From: Marinilabiliales bacterium
GTDB taxonomy: Bacteria; Bacteroidota; Bacteroidia; Bacteroidales; F082
DNA length: 11,225 nt
Assembly (NCBI GenBank): GCA_002869465.1
Contig: PKSW01000450.1
Coordinates: 1 to 11,225 of the forward strand
Direction of reading: 5' to 3'
A program made the position numbers and the translations under genes. The notes below the pieces were generated by a model, which was not told the origin of the DNA, did not search any database, and saw nothing but the letters and a program-made list of their open reading frames with translations. Below, in pieces: positions 5,367 to 11,225 of this stretch. How positions within the stretch are numbered: the stretch's first letter is position 1; each line of letters opens with the position of its first letter.

Positions 5367-7598
5367 TTACATAGTTTTATTAAATTTCAATTGTCGAATT
5401 CCTTTTTCAGTTGTAATAATTACTACGTAAGTCCCTGGTGTGAGCTCGCTCACATCCATTTGCAATGTTTTTGTACTATTAACTTTGGAAAGGAGCCTCT
5501 GGCCATTCAGGCTATAAACTACCATGTTCAGGATCACACTTTCAGCATCTATATTTAATTGATCAATAACGGGATTTGGATACATTTTCACTGGGTTATC
5601 ATACACTTCATTAATACCGTCAGGCCCGACAATGATCATATTGTTTTTGGTTTCTGTCTTTGAAGTTGAGCCATCATTTACAGTTAAGCTGACAGTATAT
5701 GAACCATTATTTGTGTAGGTATGTGAAGGATTTTGCAGTGTACTGCTGGTACCGTCACCGAAATTCCAACTCCAGGATACAATTTCTCTATTCCCCTGGG
5801 GATTTTTAGGCGGCATGGGGCTAAACGATTTATTGCCCGGTTCGACATCGGTAATCGTATTGATAATGTTGACCGCTCCTGTTGAACCGTTTACGGTGCA
5901 AATATCCCAATATAAATCAGATCCAACTGTAGGTATCTGCATGTTATGAAGTAAACCATTGTCATTGAAAATTTGAACTACAGCGCCTGATGTTGTTATT
6001 TCAGGGGATTCTGAATAATTAAATATATAATAGTGATATTCGCCTGGATACAGATTGTAAATAGTTGTAGTTTCCGGGCCATAGCTATCCGTATCATCGA
6101 TGTCAAGTACTGCATAAGGAGGACTGTTAGCCGAACCTTGCTGCGAATAATAAACATGATATGTATTACCTTCAATAGTTGGTGTTTTCAGATGCGAATC
6201 AAGATCCTCTGGTAGAGCACCCCAGGATAACACAAACCTCATCTGGCCTGTTGCCAGGTTTGGAGAAAGTGAAATCGCTAACTCGAGGGAGCCACCGTCG
6301 GGGATAACCACCTGACTGTTGGTGTAGGTTGTATATCCCTCATGCGAAGCGGTAACCGTATGCGTTCCTTCAGATGATAGATCAGTAAACTGGACAGCCA
6401 GTGGAGCCGTACCGGTTGTTGGTGTGCCTGTAAAATTGGCATTCAGTGTTCCTGCCGGAATACCTGTGATGGAATAATTTCCTGATGCATCTGTATAATC
6501 AGAAAGCCCGGCAACAGAAACCAATGCATTTGGCACCGGGTCTCCTGTTAATGCATCTGTGACCAATCCAGTTAAAGTTCCGGTGCCTCCACCACCGCTT
6601 CCTGCAACAATGTATTGCGTTTTTGTCTCTGTCTTACTGGTCACTCCATCACTGATTGTAAGACTTACCGTATAAGATCCGTCGTTAGTATATGTGTGTG
6701 AAGGATTTTGAAGCGTACTGTTTGAGCCATCTCCGAAACTCCAGTTCCAGGATATGATTTCTCTGTTTTGTTGAGGTTTCTTTGGTGGCATGGGGTCGAA
6801 TGATTTACGACCAGGTTCAGAATCAGTAATATTATTTATAATAGTTACAGCGCCAGTTGAACCATTTACTGTACATATATCCCAATAGCGGCCTGTGCCA
6901 ACAGTAGGTATTTGTAAGTTGTGAATTAATCCATTGTCATTAAAGATCTGCACAACGGCACCTGAAGTGGTTATTTCGGGGCTGCCAGAATAATTATAAA
7001 TGTAATAATGATATTCACCAGTATACAGGTTATAAATGGTTGTTGTCTCCGGACCATAGCTTGTAATATCATCAATGTCAAGAATCGCATAAGGAGGGCT
7101 GTCAGCCGAACCTTGCTGTGAATAATAGACATGATACGTATTCCCTTCAATAGATGGTGTTTTTAAATGAGAGTCAAGATCGTAAGGCAATTCTCCCCAC
7201 GAAAGCACAAACCTCATTTGTCCGGTTGCCAGTGTAGGAGAGAGTGATATGGCGAGTTCGAGTGAGCCACCGTCCGGAATCACCACCTGGCTGTTGGTAT
7301 AGGTGACATAACCTTCGTGGGAAGCTGTAACCGTTTGAGTCCCTTCCGAAGACAGGTCGGTAAATTGCACCGCTAATGGTGCTGCTCCGGTTGTTGGTGT
7401 GGCCGTAAAATTAGCATTTAACGTTCCTGCCGGTATACCTGTAATGGAATAATTACCATTGGCGTCAGTGTAATCAGTTAATCCGGCCACCGATACCAGT
7501 GCATCAGGAATAGCTTCTCCCGTTAAGGCATCGGTTACCTTACCAAACAGTGTATTTTCAGCAACACTTTCTGACGTAACTGCCACATCATCCAGCAT
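5367..7598 (-). CDS. 3' part of frameshifted T9SS cargo: duplicated PKD/regulatory-like/YfaP-like units and sorting domain
   Basis: A 743-residue open frame from an internal ATG (7596-7598); homology continues upstream in the same frame to about 7706, where it joins the 5' part after a one-base shift. Residues 1-10 end a cleaved-adhesin/choice-of-anchor J domain (MLDDVAVTSE). Units at 19-333 and 344-658 follow, joined by SGGGGTGTLT. Each unit has, in order: the first half of a carboxypeptidase-regulatory-like domain (VTDALTGEAIPDALVSVAG), the first half of a PKD domain (NANFTATPTTGAAPLAVQFT), the rest of the regulatory-like domain (QTVTASHEGYVTY), a YfaP/DUF2135-like domain (MRFVLSWGELPYDLDSHLKT, YGPETTTIYNLYTGEYHYYI) and the rest of the PKD domain (WSFGDG, QNPSHTYTNDGSYTVSL). 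Residues 664-743 are a T9SS type A sorting domain (KMYPNPVIDQLNI to LKFNKTM). A secreted or cell-surface adhesin-like protein is likely; no catalytic residues are seen. Confidence 0.88.
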   Translation of the reverse strand: MLDDVAVTSESVAENTLFGKVTDALTGEAIPDALVSVAGLTDYTDANGNYSITGIPAGTLNANFTATPTTGAAPLAVQFTDLSSEGTQTVTASHEGYVTYTNSQVVIPDGGSLELAISLSPTLATGQMRFVLSWGELPYDLDSHLKTPSIEGNTYHVYYSQQGSADSPPYAILDIDDITSYGPETTTIYNLYTGEYHYYIYNYSGSPEITTSGAVVQIFNDNGLIHNLQIPTVGTGRYWDICTVNGSTGAVTIINNITDSEPGRKSFDPMPPKKPQQNREIISWNWSFGDGSNSTLQNPSHTYTNDGSYTVSLTISDGVTSKTETKTQYIVAGSGGGGTGTLTGLVTDALTGDPVPNALVSVAGLSDYTDASGNYSITGIPAGTLNANFTGTPTTGTAPLAVQFTDLSSEGTHTVTASHEGYTTYTNSQVVIPDGGSLELAISLSPNLATGQMRFVLSWGALPEDLDSHLKTPTIEGNTYHVYYSQQGSANSPPYAVLDIDDTDSYGPETTTIYNLYPGEYHYYIFNYSESPEITTSGAVVQIFNDNGLLHNMQIPTVGSDLYWDICTVNGSTGAVNIINTITDVEPGNKSFSPMPPKNPQGNREIVSWSWNFGDGTSSTLQNPSHTYTNNGSYTVSLTVNDGSTSKTETKNNMIIVGPDGINEVYDNPVKMYPNPVIDQLNIDAESVILNMVVYSLNGQRLLSKVNSTKTLQMDVSELTPGTYVVIITTEKGIRQLKFNKTM
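5625..6569 (-). repeat. Protein-coding tandem unit, copy 2
   Basis: The second of two 315-residue units in the large T9SS protein, aligned to copy 1 without any gap at a period of 325 residues (975 bp). My residue count gives 267 of 315 identical. The DNA differs more than the protein, largely at third codon positions. The inserted PKD first half lies at about 6366-6446. Confidence 0.92.
6600..7544 (-). repeat. Protein-coding tandem unit, copy 1
   Basis: The first of the two units, with the same domain order as copy 2. A Gly/Thr-rich linker (SGGGGTGTLT) joins them. The inserted PKD first half lies at about 7341-7421. Confidence 0.92.
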
Positions 7599-8272
7599 AA
7601 AAATAAAGGCGTCATTTGAAACGCACTGTATGCCGATATAAACATCCGTGCCATCGTAGGCTGAAAGATCAAATTGTTTTTGTTGCCAGGCATTGGCAGG
7701 AGCTTCAGATAATTGCTTCCGCTGATGATGGTAAAACTGGAAGGATCATTATTGGTGTTGGAAACGCCCACTTTGTATCTTTCTAAGCCATACTGGGCGG
7801 TGTATGATTTAACCCAGAAACTCAGATTTGAATTTGTTCCTAGGTTAATTAAAGGCGTAATAATCCAATCATTATTTGGAGGAGTTGTTGCAGCAAAACA
7901 GGCAGCAAATTTACTCCCGCTATGTGGCTGAATCGCTGCATCGGCTCCCATGGAGGGTTCAACATTGGAAGGGTTGAAAACGATATATGCCATTGCAGCA
8001 CCACTGTTTGGAAATGTATGATCGGTAATGCCATAAGTGGCGCTTCCATCAAGATCGGCTGTCGTCCATGGGCTAAAATTGAGTGTAAAATCGGAAAATC
8101 CGTCAAAATTTTCTTCCAATGAATTAAACAAAAGGGATTCATCCATGTTTGCCTTCCATTCATAGGGCTTTGTTACATTGGTTTTCAAGCCTGAATCAGA
8201 CCGGTTAAACTGCCCAATACTCATTTGAGTAAGAACAAGGGTAAATGCTAAGAGAAAAATTTTTAATTTCAT
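7535..8272 (-). CDS. 5' part of the frameshifted T9SS cargo: signal peptide and cleaved-adhesin (choice-of-anchor J) domain
   Basis: The start is the ATG at 8270-8272. A Sec signal peptide (MKLKIFLLAFTLVLTQMSIG) is cleaved probably after G20. After a spacer, residues 54-189 form most of a cleaved-adhesin/choice-of-anchor J beta-sandwich (ENFDGFSDFTLNFSPWTTAD, NDWIITPLINLGTNSNLSFW, YKVGVSNTNNDPSSFTIISG). After L189 the frame is wrong: the last 56 residues are unlike the family. The other frame gives the expected continuation (EAPANAWQQKQFDLSAYDG, then VYIGIQCVSNDAFIFMLDD). One missing base at about 7706 explains this; CTGGAA read as CTGAA would do it. The original gene was therefore one frame, 5367-8272, of about 968 residues. 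The split is either a real inactivation or a sequence error. As it stands, the translated product would lack the repeats and the sorting domain. Confidence 0.85.
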   Translation of the reverse strand: MKLKIFLLAFTLVLTQMSIGQFNRSDSGLKTNVTKPYEWKANMDESLLFNSLEENFDGFSDFTLNFSPWTTADLDGSATYGITDHTFPNSGAAMAYIVFNPSNVEPSMGADAAIQPHSGSKFAACFAATTPPNNDWIITPLINLGTNSNLSFWVKSYTAQYGLERYKVGVSNTNNDPSSFTIISGSNYLKLLPMPGNKNNLIFQPTMARMFISAYSAFQMTPLFLCWMMWQLRQKVLLKIHCLVR

Positions 8273-8594
8273 AATTCGGTTTTTTTATGTGAATTTTTAT
8301 ACATCTTTATAGATAGATTGTGGGTTAAATTTATTAAAAAATTTATAAATAAATCCAATCTGCTATATGAACATTCCACTGTCTTTATGCATCTTCAAAT
8401 CAATATCAAAAATATCAATGCTTCATGAAGCGATATAAGTCATTATGTACAAATAATCGCTAAATGGTAAAAATGTACGATTTGCCTTACCTGAAAAAGG
8501 ATAAAATAATCAAGCAGGGAAATTAATTTACTATAGAGTATTCGGAAGGGGTTAGAGTAAAAAAAATTTAACTGCTGAGAATGATAGTTTTGTT
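8273..8594. other. Intergenic region between folB and the large T9SS gene, 322 bp
   Basis: No coding frame is supported here. It holds the leader and promoter of the large minus-strand gene, but no box pair is convincing. An exact TAnnTTTG box on the minus strand lies at 8407-8414 with no TTG at the right distance. TAAATTTA at 8326-8333 has TTG at 8356-8358, a 22-base gap. A perfect 12-base palindrome GCTTCATGAAGC lies at 8420-8431. Just after the folB stop, the minus strand has a run of eight T (8561-8568) without a clear stem. Confidence 0.5.
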
Positions 8595-8945
8595 CTATGC
8601 TTCAATCTCAAGACTTACGAAATCCATTTTACCGCCGAGTGGTGGATTCAACTTTCTGATCTTAATGCGTGCATGCTCAACAGTATTAAACTCCTGTTTA
8701 ATACGGTCCAGTATCCTTCTGCCCACATGCTCCAATAGTTTGGAAGGGGTTTCCATTTCTTTTTTAACCAATTGAAATACGGATTGGTAATTTACAGTGT
8801 CTTTGAGATGATCTGATTTTTCTGCTGTCGATGTATCAACTTCCAGAAATAGATCAATCCTGAATTTTGTACCGATTACCTGTTCTTCTTTAAAACAGCC
8901 GTGATAGGCAAAAAACTCCATTCCTTCTATTGAAATAACTGACAT
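8595..8945 (-). CDS. folB: Dihydroneopterin aldolase
   Basis: A 116-residue protein, the normal length. FolB converts 7,8-dihydroneopterin to 6-hydroxymethyl-7,8-dihydropterin and glycolaldehyde in cytoplasmic folate synthesis, usually as an octamer. Visible family motifs are GMEFFAYHGCFKEEQVIG at 8-25, including the conserved Glu after the YHG turn (E21); the active-site Tyr Y53 in DTVNY; the pterin-anchoring Glu E72 in LLEHVGRRI; and the catalytic Lys K98 in RKLNPPLGG. These align with the known positions in the Staphylococcus aureus enzyme (E22, Y54, E74, K100). The start ATG at 8943-8945 lies only 8 bp after the gltX stop, so folB is almost surely cotranscribed with gltX. No other folate gene is in the window. 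Confidence 0.95.
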   Translation of the reverse strand: MSVISIEGMEFFAYHGCFKEEQVIGTKFRIDLFLEVDTSTAEKSDHLKDTVNYQSVFQLVKKEMETPSKLLEHVGRRILDRIKQEFNTVEHARIKIRKLNPPLGGKMDFVSLEIEA

Positions 8946-8953
8946 AACAATTT

Positions 8954-10489
8954 TTAGTTGGCTTCCTTTTTACCAAGTATTTCTACTCCACGATTGATCC
9001 GGGCTAATGTATCTTCTTTTCCGATCACTTCGATAATGTCAAACAGGTGGGGACCTTTGGCTTCTCCCACGATAAGGAGCCGGAATGCATTCATGATGGC
9101 GCCCATACCGTATTCTTTTTCTTCAATCCATGCTTTTACAACTTTTTCAGTGTTCTCTGAAGAGAAATCCTGTACCTGTTTCAATACAACCTCCAGTTCT
9201 TTCATGTGCTCAAATGAGTCCGTTTTCCAGCGTTTTTTTACGGTTTGGGGGTCATATACTGCCGGTACCTCAAAAAAGAAAGAGGATTGCTCCCAGAGCT
9301 CAGCAACAAAGTTGACACGCTCCTTTACCAAGCCAACAATGTAACTTAAATTTTTTTGTCCCGGATCGATGTTCTTTTCCTTTAAAACATCCAGAAACAA
9401 TCCGGCCAGTTCATCATTACTTTTTTCAACCAGGTAGTGGTGGTTAAACCATTTGGCCTTTTCCTGGTCAAAACGCGAGCCCGACTTGCCTACTTTTTCA
9501 ATTGAAAATGCCTCAACAAGTCCTGCAAGACTGAAAAATTCACGCTCGTCTCCTGGATTCCATCCCAACAATGCCATCATATTGATAAAAGCTTCCGGAA
9601 AATAACCATCCTCACGATATCCACGTGAAACTTCACCGCTTTCCGGGTCGGTCCATTGCAATGGAAAGACGGGAAATCCCAGGCGGTCACCATCACGTTT
9701 GCTTAGTTTTCCTTTACCATCGGGTTTTAATAATAAAGGCAAGTGGGCAAATTTGGGTTTGTCCCATCCAAATGCATCATACAGCGACACATGCAGTGGT
9801 AAGGAAGGAAGCCATTCTTCGCCCCTGATCACATGAGAAATTTTCATCAAATGATCGTCGACTACATTGGCCAGGTGATAAGTCGGCATGCCGTCCGACT
9901 TGAAGATAATTTTATCATCCAGTACACTGGTGTTCACCTCTACCCTGCCCCTGATCTCATCTTCCATTACGATCACCTGATCTGTCGGCATTTTGAATCG
10001 AATCACATAGGGCGTACCTGCATGAAGCAGATTTTTAACTTCAGAGGGGCTTAAGGTCAACGAATTTTTCAGATGTGTGCGCTGAACAGCATCATAGGTA
10101 AATATCTTTTTCTCTGCTTCTAGTTGTTTCCTTATATCGTTTAGTTCTTCAGGTGTATCAAAAGCGTAATAGGCATTCCCTGATTGTATAAGCAGGTCGG
10201 CATATTCACGATACATATCTTTCCGATCAGATTGCCGGTAAGGACCATATTCGCCTCCTTTTGTAACGCCTTCATCAAACTCAATTCCGCACCAGTTAAA
10301 AGCTTCCACAATGTACGCTTCGGCACCCGGAACAAAACGGTTTTGATCGGTATCTTCAATTCTCAAAATAAAAGAACCACCATTTTTCTTTGCAAAGAGA
10401 TAGTTATACAGAGCAGTGCGTACTCCACCAATATGTAAAGGACCTGTGGGACTTGGAGCAAACCTGACACGAACTGAAGAATTTTCCAT
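8954..10489 (-). CDS. gltX: Glutamate--tRNA ligase
   Basis: Glutamyl-tRNA synthetase, class I: it charges tRNA-Glu with glutamate using ATP in the cytoplasm. With the start at 10487-10489 it has 511 residues, in the usual range. The HIGH-type motif is at 19-22 (PSPTGPLHIGG), followed by RTALYNYLFA and RIEDTDQNR, which are typical of GluRS. The KMSKS-type motif is KLSKR at 261-265, and the C-terminal half is the helical anticodon-binding part. The frame stays open upstream to 10570, but those 27 residues (MVGCPKEKTN...) are not GluRS-like and would overlap the upstream gene. The MENSSVRVRFAPSPTG start is the family start. The upstream membrane-protein gene ends 26 bp before and folB begins 8 bp after. 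I cannot tell from sequence whether it also charges tRNA-Gln. Confidence 0.97.
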   Translation of the reverse strand: MENSSVRVRFAPSPTGPLHIGGVRTALYNYLFAKKNGGSFILRIEDTDQNRFVPGAEAYIVEAFNWCGIEFDEGVTKGGEYGPYRQSDRKDMYREYADLLIQSGNAYYAFDTPEELNDIRKQLEAEKKIFTYDAVQRTHLKNSLTLSPSEVKNLLHAGTPYVIRFKMPTDQVIVMEDEIRGRVEVNTSVLDDKIIFKSDGMPTYHLANVVDDHLMKISHVIRGEEWLPSLPLHVSLYDAFGWDKPKFAHLPLLLKPDGKGKLSKRDGDRLGFPVFPLQWTDPESGEVSRGYREDGYFPEAFINMMALLGWNPGDEREFFSLAGLVEAFSIEKVGKSGSRFDQEKAKWFNHHYLVEKSNDELAGLFLDVLKEKNIDPGQKNLSYIVGLVKERVNFVAELWEQSSFFFEVPAVYDPQTVKKRWKTDSFEHMKELEVVLKQVQDFSSENTEKVVKAWIEEKEYGMGAIMNAFRLLIVGEAKGPHLFDIIEVIGKEDTLARINRGVEILGKKEAN

Positions 10490-10507
10490 AGAATGATTTT
10501 TAGGCGG

Positions 10508-10515
10508 CAAAGGTA
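10508..10515 (-). promoter_or_regulatory. Possible -7 box before gltX (TACCTTTG)
   Basis: An exact TAnnTTTG match on the minus strand in the short gap before gltX, ending 18 bases before the start codon. No TTG element lies at the expected distance. gltX may simply be transcribed from further upstream. Confidence 0.22.
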
Positions 10516-10926
10516 CTAATTTGACGAATGAAATTGGCGCATTTGTTTTCTCTTTTGGGCAGCCCACCAAAGAAAACCCAGTGGCGCCAGGATCATAGTT
10601 GGAATGGTTGAATTAAACGGCTCAGGCGTACCTTTAATTGAATGTACAATATATGTAAGTGAAACTGCTATAATTGAAGGGATAAAAACAGCTAGAAAGA
10701 TGGCTGCAAAACTTTTTTTGATGGTGGCAATATTTTCACATAAACGGGTGATAAAACCTCCAACAAAAAATGTGTATAATGCTTGTTTGGATGCAGCAAT
10801 TAATCCGTTTACAACCCCATGATCATAATTGATAAAGAATACGATTGTGCCGAGAAAAAGGGCACCAGCCAATCCCATTTTAGGATCGAAAAGCTTATTA
10901 TGACCCAGATTGTTCTTAACTTTCAC
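10516..10926 (-). CDS. Small multi-pass membrane protein, function unknown
   Basis: A 136-residue protein if the GTG at 10924-10926 is the start. A stop codon lies four codons further upstream, so no longer version is possible. The ATG at 10876-10878 (MGLAGALFLG) would give 120 residues and is a fair alternative. Up to four membrane helices are suggested at about 17-34, 37-62, 71-95 and 106-122, with a basic tail (QKRKQMRQ). A conserved-looking NYDHGVVNG lies between helices 1 and 2. I do not recognise the family; the helix pattern suggests a small integral membrane protein of the inner membrane. It lies 26 bp before gltX on the same strand and 23 bp after the T9SS cargo gene, so it is probably the first gene of the gltX-folB unit or part of a longer one. 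Confidence 0.8.
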   Translation of the reverse strand: MKVKNNLGHNKLFDPKMGLAGALFLGTIVFFINYDHGVVNGLIAASKQALYTFFVGGFITRLCENIATIKKSFAAIFLAVFIPSIIAVSLTYIVHSIKGTPEPFNSTIPTMILAPLGFLWWAAQKRKQMRQFHSSN

Positions 10927-10949
10927 AAGGAAGATTTAGAATAAGGGGT

Positions 10950-11225
10950 TTATTTGATAAACCTCTTTACCAATATATCTTTTCCATCTGTTACTGATAC
11001 TAAATAAACTCCATTTTTTAGCGAGGAAGTGTTCAACTGTAATTGCTGATTTCGGGTATTTTTCTTTAGAATAATCTTCCCTGAAATATCAGTCACAGTT
11101 ACTTCTCTCATTTCATTTGAAGGATGTAAAAAATAGACATTCAAATAATCATGAACAGGATTTGGCCCTATTGTAAAATAAACCTGTTTATCTGTTTCTT
11201 GTAAGCCAACAACAAGACTACTTAC
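10950..11225 (-). CDS. T9SS cargo protein, C-terminal sorting domain (partial)
   Basis: The frame is open from the window edge to the TAA at 10950-10952: 91 residues of a protein whose start lies to the right. The apparent TTG start at 11142-11144 is not real, because the domain continues before it. The segment is a type A T9SS sorting domain: VYFTIGPNPVHDYLNVYF, then VTVTDISGKIILKKN, LNTSSLKNGVYLVSVTDG and the ending ILVKRFIK. Such domains carry the protein across the outer membrane and are then removed, leaving it secreted or attached at the surface. The function of the cargo cannot be told from this end. Confidence 0.9.
   Translation of the reverse strand, partial: VSSLVVGLQETDKQVYFTIGPNPVHDYLNVYFLHPSNEMREVTVTDISGKIILKKNTRNQQLQLNTSSLKNGVYLVSVTDGKDILVKRFIK

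Noticed and set aside
7700..7712. Programmed frameshift in the large T9SS gene
   Set aside because: There is no slippery heptamer and no obvious downstream stem or upstream Shine-Dalgarno-like element. The site lies in the middle of a domain, where regulated shifting would make little sense.
7849..8163. Alternative minus- and plus-strand frames over the choice-of-anchor J domain
   Set aside because: They overlap a recognised domain in the main frame and show no family features of their own.
8420..8431. Perfect 12-base palindrome GCTTCATGAAGC as an operator
   Set aside because: It is present once, no convincing promoter pair surrounds it, and palindromes of this length are not rare enough to call a site; noted only in the intergenic entry.
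8958..10438. Plus-strand open frames opposite gltX
   Set aside because: They are shadows of a clearly conserved gene: composition is not protein-like and no motif is seen.
10490..10570. N-terminal extension of gltX
   Set aside because: The 27 extra residues do not fit the family start and would overlap the end of the upstream membrane-protein gene.
1..11225. CRISPR array, insertion sequence, integrase or phage genes
   Set aside because: No regular short repeats with spacers, no transposase motifs and no terminal repeats with target duplications were found on either strand.

Overview
The window looks like chromosomal DNA of a Bacteroidota (Bacteroidetes) bacterium. It is AT-rich. Three genes or gene remnants end in type A sorting domains of the type IX secretion system (T9SS), with an xYPNP or GPNP motif and a C-terminal beta-sandwich. 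There is a lipoprotein with an acidic stretch just after the lipobox Cys, start codons lack Shine-Dalgarno sequences, and several starts are preceded by boxes matching the Bacteroidota -7 consensus TAnnTTTG. No mobile element, phage gene or CRISPR array is visible.

Layout, left to right: the C-terminal part of an isochorismatase-like cysteine hydrolase (+, 1-324); a class I SAM-dependent methyltransferase (-, 405-1178); a divergent intergenic region with a strong hairpin; a small protein with a four-cysteine zinc-finger motif (+, 1563-1997); a lipoprotein (-, 2110-2709) with a good promoter; a decayed Ycf48/BNR-repeat T9SS cargo gene (-, 2819-4031) carrying one frameshift and three in-frame stops; a small ABM-like alpha/beta-barrel protein (+, 4300-4566); tRNA-Cys(GCA) with its own terminator (-); a two-helix membrane protein (-, 4766-5173); a large T9SS-exported multidomain adhesin-like gene (-, 5367-8272) split by a single-base frameshift; then folB, gltX and a small membrane protein (-, 8595-10926), which look like one transcription unit; and finally the C-terminus of another T9SS cargo (-, 10950-11225) that runs off the window.

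The housekeeping part (gltX, folB, tRNA-Cys) is intact and ordinary. The accessory part is made of exported proteins. The large gene contains two gapless copies of a unit with a 325-residue period. In each copy a carboxypeptidase-regulatory-like domain and a PKD domain appear split and interleaved, with a YfaP/DUF2135-like domain between the halves. An 84-bp in-frame segment carrying the first half of the PKD domain sits inside the regulatory-like domain, bounded by short direct repeats. This crossing of two domains is the most unusual thing in the window. I see no convincing new multigene system.
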